Source: Brasenia schreberi
Taxonomy: Eukaryota > Streptophyta > Magnoliopsida > Nymphaeales > Cabombaceae
DNA: 64,000 nucleotides
Reading direction: 5' to 3'
Assembly (NCBI GenBank): GCA_036023115.1
Contig: JAYKKT010000055.1
Location: 9,259,001 to 9,323,000, forward strand
Shown here: one piece after another, positions 48,480-60,962 of the stretch
How the letters are laid out: the number at the start of each line of letters is the position of its first letter
Position numbering within the stretch: position 1 is the first letter of the stretch
Program-made: the position numbers and the translations under genes
The notes under the pieces: generated by a model
Seen by the model: only the letters and a program-made list of their open reading frames with translations
Database searches by the model: none
Told to the model about the DNA's origin: nothing

Positions 48480-50700
48480 ATGTTGGATTTAATGTTAATT
48501 AAAGTTGGGTTAATAAACCCATATTTCATTATCTCTAAATATTCAATTTATATATATGTAAAGTCTTAAAGTATAAAAAGTCACATGTGAAAAACGTGTG
48601 CATATGATACTAAGAAAAGATAAAGTTTAGTCCAACCACATGTCTTTTTATATAGTTAGCAGCTCAAGAACCTTAGTTCAAAGAGCTTGAGGAGGACATC
48701 TTAAATCAAACACGCGTGGATTGGGCTGGACTTGAGTTTGGGAATTGTTACGGGATAGTTAAAAGTGTTTATGTGGGAATGATTACGGGATAGATAGATG
48801 CACTATTTGGATCGGATTCATAATTCGTGATTCATCATGCAACCTATAAATAAAGGATTAAGGCTCTCTAATTCACACATATGCTATTAACACACTCTCT
48901 TCTCTCTACCCTCTCTTCTACTTGTATCCTGTGCGATTGTGTGGTTGTTGAGCCATAGTCGAAGTTGACTGGAAGCAAAGTACGTCACTTTGATTTGTGT
49001 GTACATTTTATCTTGAGAGGAAAGCAAAGACCCGTATGTACTGCATAGTGGGGCATTGATTTTTCTATGACAAGTCTAGAAGGTTATCTCCTACAAATAA
49101 GTTTTCTTTTCTAATAACTGCTTTTACTTTTGTTTTTCATATGGTTTGTTTATGACTTACATTGGATCTATGACTGTTATTGATTGGAGCATATTATAAT
49201 CATTATATATTGATTTTTTATACATGTATTTATATAGTTCTTTCCATCAATCTTAGAGAAATCACTATCATCCATAGTAAACATATCCACATTTGCTTAC
49301 CCTCTGACCTAAAGATGACTTGACCTTGAAGCCGGAAAAGTTTTTCGATCTCTATTTCAAATGTTAGCATCAGCATATGAAAATTTAGTGAATTATGTTA
49401 GGGTTGCACTTGTATATCGAGTCAAATTGTCCCCAACCCGATGATATTGGCCCTAGCAACTCAAATAAAGTCATCGAGTGGAAGGAGAATGATACTCTAT
49501 ACCATTGTATATTATCGACACTATCAAATATTTTATTCGATGTTTATAGTTCTTCTCCTTAAGTATCAAATGGTAGAGGAGAAATCGATGACCAAATATG
49601 CTCATGAGTTTCAGTTTTTATGTCATAGTTTAAAGAAAGCCGAGATAAAGCTTCTTATCAAGATTATTATTATGTCTATTATTGAGAATTTTCCTAAGTC
49701 TTGGAAGGGTTTTGGCCTAGATCTCAAGAATAAAAAGGACAATATAACCCTTGATGACCTCATGATAGATGTAGCAATAGAAGAAGATCATAGAAGTAAA
49801 AAACACATTATACCGGTAGACAATACATATAGGGTTAACCTAACGGTTATAAAGAAACAACCTAGTGATTCTAAGAAAAAACATGCAAAGCATAAATCAA
49901 TGATCAAGATCTAAAAAAACCCAAGAACAAATCGTGTTGGCTTTGTGGTCAAATTGGACATTGGGCGAGGAACTCTCTCTCAAAGAAAGCTAAGAAACCT
50001 ACGACTCTCGAAGGAGCTATGGTCAACATGGTGACCAGTGTACCTACTGGCGATGAATATCTATCTCTTAAACACCATCTCCTTTCTATTTATAAGTCAC
50101 AGTACTAGATTGTAAACACTATGGCTAATGCATATATTTGTGATGACTAGTGTATGTTTGTGTTTTATCAGGCCATTTGTGGCAAAACTGTGACCTTAGA
50201 AGATCAATTGAATACTGAAGTTAAGGGTGAAGGGTGTGTGTAGATTTGAAGTTTCTTTCGAGAAAAGTTCTAACTCTTAAGGGAGTTAGACACATTCCAA
50301 CAATTTGTCGGAATATCCTCAGTGATCCTACTTTAGTTAGGGAGAGATTAAGGTTAGATTGTAAATTTAATAAAGTTATAATTATATGACTTAGTATATA
50401 ATATTTCTTTGGGAAGGGTTATTTGTGTGATGTAGAGGATTTGTTTAAAATTCATATAGAACTGATTGTTGATTCTTGTATAAATTTTAATGTCAATAAA
50501 GCTTCTACTTCTTCTTCTTCTTCACTTTCTTCTTTTGTGTAAATCATATGATGTATGGCATGCTAAATTGGGTCATGTAAACTTTGATTCCATGAAAAGA
50601 AGGATGAACTTAAACCTTATTTCTAAGACTGTTATAGATAGAAAACAAAAATGTAGTATACGTGTACAAACGAAACAACTTATATAACCTTTCTAAAAGA
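48480..50700 (+). mobile_element. Copia retrotransposon remnant (LTR start, gag, pre-integrase)
   Basis: A likely LTR begins TGTTGGATTTAATG near 48481 and holds a TATA-like CCTATAAATAAAGG near 48843. Gag occupies 49441-49914 (KYQMVEEKSMTKYAHEFQFL; IENFPKSWKGF; LDDLM). The zinc knuckle follows at about 49935 in another frame as CWLCGQIGHWARNS, whose last Cys is lost. At 50552 DVWHAKLGHVNFDSMKRRM marks GAG-pre-integrase. It stops before the integrase core. LTR end and primer-binding site not fixed. Confidence 0.75.
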
Positions 50701-51089
50701 TTGATTGGAAACAAAAAATTTTGGATTTGGTAGACATTGATATTTGTAAATTCAATGAAATGACTAGATCAAAGGATTGTGGATTTAGGTTACTGTGCCA
50801 TCAAATACGTGATATCTTACAATAGTATCATAGTTTCATCCTCACTCTTTCACTATAAAAAGTAGTACTGACATACTGTTCTTGTCCCTTTCCCTTCTGT
50901 CTATGTATTTATAAACTTTTTAAGAGTACGACTTTCTTGAGAAAAATCACTTCATCATGGAGAAATCTCTCAAGGGGATCTCAAACACTATTTTTCTTAC
51001 AGAAAAACTGATATCTTCACCTCTATGTCTTTGTATGACCTGGGGTTAAAATCTTTTAAATAAAATTGTCTGCATTGTATAGCTGCCTG

Positions 51090-51228
51090 TGAACTCCGCT
51101 CATTTAAGGGATCATCCTTGCATTGTCTGTCCATCTTCCGATGATCACTTCAACAATGACAATGAATCAAGTAACAATGATGAGTTCTTAGATGAAGATG
51201 AGGAACTTGATTCACGCATATGAATATT
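51090..51228 (+). mobile_element. CACTA-type transposon protein C-terminus (plus strand)
   Basis: SSDDHFNNDNESSNNDEFLD, then EDEELDSRI and a stop, matches the minus-strand frame SSNDHFNNDNEVSDNDEFLD..EELDLCI at 56620-56520. That copy follows DUF4216-like sequence, which assigns both to CACTA (En/Spm) elements. Confidence 0.6.
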
Positions 51229-51589
51229 TTACCATGTGCTTAAATGGAATTTATTAATTCTTTATTATGCTTGATGTTCTGTGAATGTATATTTTTTGTA
51301 ACCATGCTTGTGTATTATGTAAACATTCATCATGCCCCCAAGAGATGGAGCTAGCTTGAATTCTCGGTTTCACAATGAGCATAAAAATGGCTAATGTTTT
51401 AATAAATGATAGCTTGAATTCTCGGTTATAGTATATGGATTCAGACTCTTTCACGGAAGCTCTAATATTGTTCAGACTATTTTTTCTGCAAAAGAGTGTT
51501 ATATAGTAGTTTCAACTGAGATTTACTGAACCTTTGGAACTTGGTTTTCTGTCCAATTTGTCTCACTGATAGAGTAGTGTTTGGTTTCC

Positions 51590-51855
51590 CTGTTTGAAAT
51601 TGCCAGTGTTTATTTTTCTCATTTAGCATTAGATATTCTAAAGCTCTTGCTTCTGCCTAGCGATGAACCAGTGGATTCTCCGGCTGCAGGTGGCTGGAAT
51701 CATGAGCTTGCTTGTACCCGGGATGTACGAAGTGAGTGTTGTCGGTCCACAGACGGCTGGGATCGTGCCTCCCAGGTTCATGACACATTTCGTTTTTTGT
51801 TGCTTTTTCATGTTATTTTTAATATTTATGTCTAAGTTGAGTAATTATGTGATGG
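51590..51855 (+). mobile_element. Single arm of a Mutator-like/fold-back element
   Basis: It shares with 61565-61753 the series AGCGATGAACCA, CTCCGGCTGCAGGT, GAAGTGAG(C/T)G, GGATCG(C/T)GCCTCC, TGTTATTTTTAATATTTA and TTGAGTAATTATGTGATGG. Only the right arm is present here. Confidence 0.7.
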
Positions 51856-51913
51856 CTTTAGAATTCACTTAATTACTCACATAATTATGTGAGTAGCTAA
51901 GTGAATTCTAAAG
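51856..51913. repeat. 58-bp near-perfect palindrome
   Basis: CTTTAGAATTCACTTA, AT, TACTCACATAATTATGTGAGTA, GC, TAAGTGAATTCTAAAG: the outer 16-base arms are exact inverse complements, the 22-base centre is itself palindromic, and only one 2-base step mismatches. It lies directly at the end of the Mutator-like arm. Confidence 0.97.
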
Positions 51914-52040
51914 GGTATATATATAAGTATGTATATGTATATATGTATGTATCTCTATATATGTATGTATACATTATCTATATATGCATATGCATATATA
52001 TATGTATGTATATGTATCTGTGTATATATACATACATATA

Positions 52041-52041
52041 C

Positions 52042-52107
<66 letters not shown>
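52041..52107. repeat. (TA)n microsatellite
   Basis: A long uninterrupted TA run within a wider TATG/TACA-rich region (51915-52107). All open frames across it are low-complexity artefacts. Confidence 0.95.
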
Positions 52108-52109
<2 letters not shown>

Positions 52110-52496
52110 ATTAATTAGGTTTATTGAGCTTTGAAACCTTAGAAACCAAACCAAAACAGTACATTGAACCATGGGTTTGCTCCAGCGATGAGCAAATCTA
52201 CTTATGTAGGGATCTCATGGGTCAGTTCATATATATATATATAAGTATTTGTATGGGTCAGATCTTTGTGAAACCACGAGGCATAAATTAAACTACTGTT
52301 TCTTATCGCACAATACAATTTTAGTTAGAAATTTTGATTGTATACAGTTGATGGATATCGAATCGTATTGCATTCAATGTATTTGTATGTATATACATAT
52401 ATTTTTATGTATACATGTATATATATATGTATATGCACATATACATATACATGTACATACATGTATATGTATATTCATATGCATATATAGAAAATA

Positions 52497-52954
52497 AAAT
52501 TTCAACTTAAAACCTATATCGAAGAATTGAGTTATCTAACCAAACTATATGAAAAGCTATCTGCTCTAGCTTCATGTTAACCTCATCTAACTCGTTCGCA
52601 TTCCAATTATATCAAATCAGCTAATGAGCCAAATATCAGTTGATAAATAAGCCATCAACAAACCCTAATCAACTAGTTGTGCTTACGAACCAGCCATACG
52701 CAAGGTATGACGCAAAGGCAAGCATGATCTCAACACAGTTCAACATCTTTTATGTGCCATATGAATAGCTTTAAATTACCTAAATATAACTTCAAATGAG
52801 GTCATACTTATCAAAAAATAAATCCTATTTCAATTTTACATCTCTATTTTCTGTTTCCTTAACAGTTCTATGTCTGCTTCCATGCTTTCGGTTTCTGTTG
52901 GTCTCCAGTCTGGCTTCGTTTCAATTCAATCAATAGGAAAACTCCAACTTAGAC
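52497..52954 (-). repeat. Repeat family R, inverted partial copy
   Basis: It is the reverse complement, with scattered changes, of 53200-53640: AAACCTATATCGAAGAATTGAG pairs with CTCAATTCCTCTATATAGGTTT, and CATGATCTCAACACAGTTCAACATC pairs with its complement. Together with the next copy it forms a large inverted repeat around about 52955-53200. Confidence 0.85.
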
Positions 52955-53914
52955 TTCAAATGAGTTTTTGTTTCACAATATTAAGGGTTCTTTCTAGAAT
53001 AATATTGTTTTCATCTAATCAAGATAGAGCATATGAAGAAATAGAAGATAGTAGAGTTAACTAAAAATAGGACTGATATGTTGATAAATATGTTTCGTTT
53101 TGGACTATATTTAGGTAATTCAAAACTATTAAATTTGTATCTAAATGATGTTAATCCATGTGAGATCAAGCTTCCGTGTTTGCCACAGCTAACAATATGG
53201 CTAGTGGGCAAGTCTAAGTTGTAATGTCAGCTGAATTGAAACAAAACCGTTTTGGAGACTAACTGAAACAAAAAACATGGAACCGGACATAGAAGCATAA
53301 TGGAAATTGAAATTAGAGATGTAAAATTTAAGTAGGACTTATTTTTTGATAATGACTTCGTTTCAGGTTATATTTAGAAAATCTAAAGCTACTGATATGG
53401 TATTTAAAAGATGTTGAACCGTGTTGAGATCATGCTTGCTTGTGTGCCACACCTTGGGTATGGTTGGTTCGCAAGTTCACTTCATGGGGTGTTTATAAAC
53501 TGGAAATCTTACTCATATTTGTCTCATTAGCTTATTTGATTGATTAGAATGTGAACGAGTTAGATGAGCTTAACATGAAATGAGAAAAGATACTTTTCAT
53601 AACTCAATTCCTCTATATAGGTTTTAAGTTGAAATTTTATTTTCAAATAAATATGGTTTTTTTGTTAGAGGGGGAAGGCCGAAGCTACCTATGTATGTCC
53701 TGCATATTGAACTCACAACCTTCATCTTGTTAGTAGAGACCCCTATCCAAGTTATCTATGATTCAGGGTGTTTAAGTGCTATTCACAGACAAATTTATTG
53801 TACAATTAAAAGACTTCATTTAACCAATTAATTTAAAGTTGGTCAACATGTTTTTCTATGTATATATCTACAAATGGTCTATACACTGAAAAATACAAGC
53901 TTGTGATACTAGAT
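52955..53914 (+). repeat. Repeat family R, direct copy 1
   Basis: It matches 57798-58812 in the same orientation (GAGTTTTTGTTT..AATATTAAG..GTTCTTTCTAGAATAATATTG at the left; TGTTTTTCTATGTATATATC.. near the right). It contains a SINE-like tRNA-derived segment at 53671-53780 (minus). No coding capacity was recognised. Confidence 0.85.
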
Positions 53915-56499
53915 TTGAATCGTGGCTGCTTGTAGACACCCAAGGAAGGCAATGGAGATTGTCTTCCTTAGACTCTAGAGAGCAAGGAAGTGAGAGAGGG
54001 AGGAGGGGCAACGTTGTTGCGGTTTTGAGAGCATCAAGAAGCCAAAAATCGTGTGGGAGAACCAATTCTAGTGAGGTAAAAATTTCCTGTTTTGATGTAG
54101 GTTTTCTTCAGCGAAAAGTCGGTGAATAGAGGTCGGATGATTAAAGGGAAAGGGATAGAGGTGGGAGGCAGTCCTTGTGAGTCATTCCCCAGCTCTCATA
54201 TAGCCAAAAAACACTGAAATTTGTTAGGTTTCTTGTGAGTTTTTGATAAAGGACCAAAACTACCCATTTTCTTTCTATTTTTTGGTAAAACTGCGACCAA
54301 TGGCTGACCGTTTGATAGTGATAAATAGGGAAAATCTGGACAAAGCCCACCATTTTTTGCAGTTGAAAACAATGGTTCTATGGTTTGTGTGGTGTCAACC
54401 CTTAGAAACACTATGCTGAACACTGAGTCAGTGTCCCCACAAAAACAAGGTTTCGGCTCCAGATCGGGTCTACAAATTGCAAGGCAGGATCCAATTTAAG
54501 TAATAGAATGAATCCAAACCTTTTAACCAGATCCAACGGAATTTTAAGGATCCATATTACGTTTTGGGGGTATTTCGAGCCCATTTGAGGTCCGAATTTG
54601 ATGTGGTTTGAATCGATGGATCCATAATTAAACATAGAATATTAATGATATGTTCTTCTCATGATTTATATACTAAATAAGGGTGATTAAAAAGAAGATC
54701 TGTATTAGATATTTGGATCCACATAGAGGTTTCAGGTAGGTGGATGTGTCCACTCCAGATGTATACTAGAGATGGTTTTAATTGTTATTAAATGATGTAT
54801 GTGATTGTGAAATGTTTGTTAATGCTTAGGATGGTTAACTAGCCAAAATCGATTGTGCTTCCCTTAGGATGGTTGATCCTCCTTGATATGAATCATATTT
54901 GGTTGTCCTCCACCTTAGCATGAGCATAGCATATTTCTTCTATGTTAAATGATCCTGCCATTACCTTGACAAGAAACTTGACTATTCCATAACTTTGTCC
55001 AACCATAACATTGCTTTACAATGGGTCTTCCAAAATAGGTGAGTTAAATATGAGTGAAATAATGTAGATATGTGAATCAAATGTGAGTAGTGCTATAGAG
55101 GATAATAGGTTAGGGTATATGAGTGTAGGTTAATCAAGTGATCAAGATAATCAATGGGTGGAACCATGAGTCAAGTGAACCAATTAAGTGAACCTATTTG
55201 ACTTTCTAAAGATTAATTAATTTTTATTCGAGCATGTACTATATGCCTAGGCTCATGATCCATATTTTATATAAGATAAATAAATGAATTACAATGTATA
55301 AGTCGAACTTCCAAAGCTCATATGCATAAGAAAACTTTTCAAATTCATTGAATATGTTATACTTTCCAAAACACTGAATACATAATTTAGATTTTTATAA
55401 CATTCTAAGTACATGAACATAAAATTCAAATCCATGAGTGGTTTGAGTGGGTCTACTTGGGTTGATTGGTTTGAGTGGCTTTTATTCAAATACTGAAATA
55501 TTAGGTGGGTATTTGAAAATAGCTAATTAGCTCAGCATGTTTTATAAACTTATGAAAAAAAATAAAAAGTTTAATTAGGGGCTGAGGTGTGATCGGGTCA
55601 AGCATGGGTACGACCAATCTAGACTGACTCGTTAAGAATAGCCTCTGCTTGAGTTGTATTCAAACAACCCGAGCTCGGCTCATTGAAGCTTGATTTGACT
55701 GTGAATGACTTGATTCAGGTGTCATTTTCATGAGTTTGAATGGGGACAAACTCTAGTTCACGGAAATTTATTCAAACTTCTATTAGATAAAGAGAGATGG
55801 TGATGTAAATTCAAAATTCAAAATGTATTTTTAATAAGTGTAAAGTAATCAAGTACATTCATTGGAAAATGTATTCTTTCTGCATTTTGAATCCACACTA
55901 TTACATAAAGAATAGTTTTGATAAGTTTGCAAAGAATACTTCTCCCTCTCTATATCTATCTATTTATATATATATGAGCTGCCAAATCCTAACCACCGCC
56001 GATGATGTCTTGCTCGTGTTTAACCATTGATTTCAGAAAATACTAACATATTTCAGTGTCATCTAACTGTATCCATTTCATGAATATCTTTTTCCCTTAG
56101 TTTCCTCATATATCATGGTCTTAAATACTAGAAAGTTTATCTACTTAATAGTGTAATTATTCAACTAGGTGCAAAAGAGTAAGTCCACACTTACAAAGCA
56201 TAAACTTTTATACAAAGGTTCAAGAACCTAGCCTTATTGGCAAGCACACATGACAATTAAGAAAAAAGAAGGTTGTGAGGTTTGCAAAATGTAATTACCT
56301 CAAGGAGGTTCTAAAGGTTGAGAACCATCAAAAGATGAGTCAACTATGGGCATCTCACTAGACCCTCTCTCAATAGTGTGTCAGCTAGATCCATCTCTTG
56401 GTGACATGTTGAATGTTTATATAATACACAAGCATGGTTATGAAAAATGTAAATTCATATAACATCAAGCATAATAAGAAATTAAATGTCAATAAATGT
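53915..56499. other. Non-coding stretch
   Basis: No gene was recognised. A piece at 54833-54893 (CTTAGGATGGTTGATCCTCCTTGATATGA) recurs at 57770-57797, directly before repeat copy 2. Nothing else could be assigned. Confidence 0.5.
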
Positions 56500-57530
56500 C
56501 ATTTAGCACATGATAGAATATTCATATGCACAAATCAAGTTCCTCTTCTTTATCTAAGAACTCATCATTGTCACTTACTTCATTGTCATTATTGAAGTGA
56601 TCATTGGAAGAAATGTTCATTGGATTATGTATCTAATTTATGTTCAAATCTTCCATTGAAGCATATATATCGAGCTAGGAAATCACTTTCTTATCTACGG
56701 TGCTATTATATATCATTGGAGCATCATCATTTTGATAAAAATCATCCATGGTTAGCTCGCTAAAGACCTCAACATCATTATTCATGGCCTCGCTCTAACC
56801 TCACAAGGTGCACGCCACATGCCACTAACTATACCTCTAGCTTGTGGTTATCTTAAATAATATACTTGTGCTTGTCCTACCAATATGAGTAGCTCATAAG
56901 GCAAAAGCCTTGATTTTATGTCAACATCAATCAAGTTATAACGCTTATCAACCTGAATTCCCATCATATGTGTCAAACCAATGACATTGTAAAACAAAAG
57001 CATTATGTTGAGATTTTAAATATCACAATTCCAACATTTCATCAGTGACACCATAGTAATCCATGTCACCTTTGCTAAATATGCTTCTTCGGACGTACAA
57101 CTCACTATTCAGGGTAGCTTTATTTTCTTCATACTCCTTTATATGAAATCAATATCCGTTAACTATGATACTATTTTAAAATATCATATATTTGGTAGCA
57201 CCGTAACTTAAATCCACAATCCTTTGATCTCTTACTCCATCCATTGTCACCTATAAACATAAATACCACATATTTTTGGGTTAAAACGTTAGGTTTCAAA
57301 CTATGATGAAAATTGAGATATAACTTCAAAGAGACGATGCCTTACAAGATGTTTAAGTCACATAGCAAATGTATCATCTCGAACTTTCAAAATATAATCA
57401 TCACTTATAGTAGGATTTGCTTGCCTCAATTTGTGCTCAAATTGCGTAGAAATCAAGAAAATAGTTGGTATCGAACAATAGCATTGCTAGCAACTACAAC
57501 CTTCTATTTTCAATTACAATGAACAAAAAG
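56500..57530 (-). mobile_element. CACTA (En/Spm) transposon protein remnant (DUF4216-like)
   Basis: On the minus strand broken frames give EEAYLAKVTWITMVSLM, LIDVDIKSRLLPYELLILVGQAQVYYL (the LASQAKQVFYVEDP region of CACTA proteins), WMIFIKMMM/DDFYQNDDAP and the acidic tail ending DEFLD..EELDLCI at 56520. Stops throughout. Confidence 0.6.
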
Positions 57531-57797
57531 GTCTATCGAGAAAATACCAAGTCTTTCAACGCAATGGATGACTCTTTCCTTTATGATAAATCAGACAAGT
57601 TAGCAAAGATATGCATCCCCTAGGCACTGCTTAAATAGGGTCGGACTCCCTCTTGCTACACCATAGGATGGTTTATTTTCTTTAACATAAATCTTGATCA
57701 AACTTTGCTTCTTCTAGGTCGGTTAACTCCCACTTGGCGTAGGCCCTAACCAACCAAAATTAATTGTGATGCACTTAGGATGGTTGATCCTTCTTGA

Positions 57798-58812
57798 TAT
57801 GAGTTTTTGTTTGAGAATATTAAGAGTTCTTTCTAGAATAATATTGTTTTCATACTTATCAAGACGAGAGTAGATGAAAAAAATAGGAGATAGTAGATGT
57901 TAACTTAAAATGGGACTCATATGCTGATAAACATGTCTCATTTTAGATTATATTTAGGTAATTCACAACTACTATTAAATTTGTATCTAAATGATGTTGA
58001 ATCATGTGGGATCATGCTTTCCTATCTGCCATACCTAACGATATGGCCAGTGGCAAGTCTAAGTTGGAATTGTTGCATCTGTTTAATTGAAACGAAACCG
58101 GGTTGGAGACCAACTGAAACCGAAAACAATGATCCGGACATAGAACTGTAAGGGAACCCTGCATCAAACTTGCGTAGATACGAACTAGAGATGTTATATT
58201 GAAGTAGGACCTTTTTTTATATAAATATGACTTCATTTGAGGTTATGTGTAGGTAATTTAAAGTTACTAATATGTTACATAAAAATGTTGAACCATGTTG
58301 AGATCATGCTTGCCTTTTTGCCATACCATGGGTATGGCTGGTTCCCAAGCACAGCTAATTCATTAGGTTTTTCATGACTTGTTTATCAACTAAAATCTTA
58401 CTCATATTTGGCTCATTAGCTGATTTGATCTTATTGAGACGCGAACTAGTTAGACGAGCTGAACATGAAACTAGAGAAGATATTTTTTCATATAGATTTG
58501 TTAGATAACTCAATTCTTCGATATGGGTTTGAAGTTGAAATTTTATTTTCAAACAAATATTTTGTTTTGCTTAGAGGGGGAGGCTGCAGCCATATATGTA
58601 TGCCCTGGATATTGAACTCACAACCGTCATCTTGTGAGTAGAGAGGCCCCTAGCCAAGTGAGCTATCACTTGGAGTGCTATTCACAAACAAGTTTAGTAT
58701 ACCATTGAAACACTTCATTTAATTTCTTAATTTGAGGTTGGTCGAGGTGTTTTTCTATGTATATATCCATAAAAGGTCTATACACTTAAAAATACAATCT
58801 TATGGTGCTAGA
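57798..58812 (+). repeat. Repeat family R, direct copy 2
   Basis: It is a homologue of 52955-53914 with insertions and deletions. The tRNA-like SINE segment is at about 58570-58670; on the minus strand it shows TAGCTCACTTGGCTAGGGG (box A-like) and GGTTGTGAGTTCAATATCC (box B-like). Confidence 0.85.
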
Positions 58813-60130
58813 CTAAGTAATTATTCATGTTGGCTTGATATAGTTTAACATGAGCTAGCTCGTGCTTGGTTCCTTGAGTGTGTGTTTGCTTCATGATGGC
58901 TGACCCCTAACCCATTAGGCTTTTAACTCTCATTCTTGGAAACCATGGTGTTGTGTTTGATTAGTGAATGGTACTTGGGTTTGAGAGAGGAGACTTTAGT
59001 TTTCATGCAAAGCCAGTGGGTCTAGTTCATTGAGCTGACCTACACCTAGTATCGGCGTTTTCTCTTAAATTGAGCCTATGGAACCATGGCTTTGCACCAA
59101 CAAAGAGTTCCATGTTAGATGCAAAACAAAACTCAGAATTGAGATTACCAAAATTGAATCTCAATTTCTCTAAAACCTTCTATCAGGCATATCTTGTGGG
59201 GCCGTTTGTGTGGCGAAACTTTTTAAGTGAAAACACTGCTTTGGGTGCTAGTTCCATGATTGATGCGAACAAAGAACATGAAGTACCATGAAATATGTAC
59301 TGTATAGAATCTGGATTTTCAAGGGAAAGAGATGCTCTCTTTTTTTCCCCGCACCCTTTTACCTCTCCTGGTAGTTCCTAAACAAAGTGATATCGCTTTT
59401 AAATAAAACACAAAGTTCTACCTCTCAGGTTTTAAACAATTTAGCCAGATGATGATTGGGTAAGTTTCAAATATGTTCTCAAGAATTATCGCAAAAGTGA
59501 GCTTTCTATGAAAAATATTTAGAGTTTTCAACCTTTCCCGATGGATCTCTGCCAAGAATAACTCGTTTCGATGTCTAGCAATGTCTTGGAAAGACTTTAG
59601 CGATAAAAAGGAGCTTGAAGAAGAATAAAGATTGGTTCCTCCAAAATTCTAATATATTTGGTTAGAACTCAAATTTTGAGATTTTTAGGATGAAATTCTC
59701 CTTTTAGTAACACAACATCCCCAAAGTGACTGCTCTCTCCAGGTATATATATAGTAGATGGATCTTGTCTACCTCAGACACTATCTACTCATGAACATAA
59801 TAATAATATCCTTCTTACTTTTTCATATCTATTTAAAATAATATAAATTATACTTATGTCATGAAAAGCATGAGTAAGAACGTCAGAGGTAGTAGGATTT
59901 GGTTTTCCTATATATATTTATTGAAAAATAACAAATTTCTTCTTTCTTTATTGCTAGAAAAATGATCTGCATTGATTATGTCATCTGTATACAAAATTCC
60001 AAGCTTTTTGACACGATATAACAAGTTTGGGATAAAAACCAAGCAATCCACTTTTATGTAGCACCCCGTGAGTCACAAGGTAGCCATTGAGCACATAAAA
60101 ATAAGAAAAATAAAATCTGACTTAATTAAA
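58813..60130. other. Non-coding stretch
   Basis: No gene, RNA or repeat identity was recognised. Confidence 0.5.
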
Positions 60131-60410
60131 ATAAATGTTAAGGGTCTGCTTTGGGGGTTCAATTCACAAGTTTAAGTCTGAGTTCGATACTCGAGGTGTG
60201 TCTATGGCTTTGTCCTCTCTTTTGTATTCAAATAAAACTCACCGTTTTAGGGATTGTGTCCCAGGATGCTTATTAGATTTTCTAGTCAAACCACTCTGGC
60301 ATCCTGTGCTTAGACCGTTAGCCCAACGGTAAGTAGCTCTAACCTGGTTTGAAGTTCCACTCTCATAGGGTGCATGTGCAATGTTAAGCTTCGACCTTTT
60401 CTTAAAAAAA
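60131..60410 (+). repeat. Two SINE-like tRNA-derived segments
   Basis: 60160-60200 has a box B-like GAGTTCGATACTCGAGG. 60305-60355 has CTTAGACCGTTAGCCCAACGGTAAGT (box A-like) and GGTTTGAAGTTCCACTCTC (box B-like). Neither forms a full tRNA. Confidence 0.4.
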
Positions 60411-60629
60411 CACTCGCGTTTTAAACTTTATAGTAGATTTTCTCATCGGTTAGATGTCCAACCCTAATCTGAAAGTGACATGATTATTGAATTGCTCCCC
60501 CTAAGTATAGGGATGAGCATTATTCGGTTATAACTGAACCGAGTCTAATATTAATTTCTATTTCAGTTTGGTTCTACTAAAGTATGGTTCCCGTTTTCAA
60601 TTTCATAAAATTTCAATTTACTACTTCGG

Positions 60630-60925
60630 TTCGGTTTCTAAGGCTTCAAAACTAGATAAACCTATTAACTGAATATATATTGTGTATATATATGTCTTTA
60701 TATGTATATATATTTGTATGTATGCATGTGTGTATATATACAAAAATACATACTTATATATATCGCCCCATGCAAATCCCTACGTAAGTATATATTTGTG
60801 AAACCACAAGGCAAAAATAAGATGATTGTGTCTTATCACACACAGTACAATTTTAATTAGAAATTTGGATTGTACACAATCGATGGATATCGAATTCGTA
60901 TTGTATTCAATGTATTTATGTTACA
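60630..60925. repeat. Segment shared with 52110-52400
   Basis: GGTTTCTAAGGCTTCAAAACTAGATAAACC (60629-60658) is the inverse complement of the 52115-52145 segment, with changes. GTGAAACCACAAGGC..TTAGAAATTTGGATTGTACACAATCGATGGATATCGAATTCGTATTG (60798-60902) is a direct match to 52268-52370. AT-rich, non-coding. Confidence 0.75.
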
Positions 60926-60962
60926 TAAAAATACTCTGATAAAAATATCAATCTCCTTTATT

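Noticed and set aside
51901..52172. Open frames on both strands rich in Tyr/Ile/Met
   Set aside because: They are translations of TATG/TATA simple repeats with no protein character.
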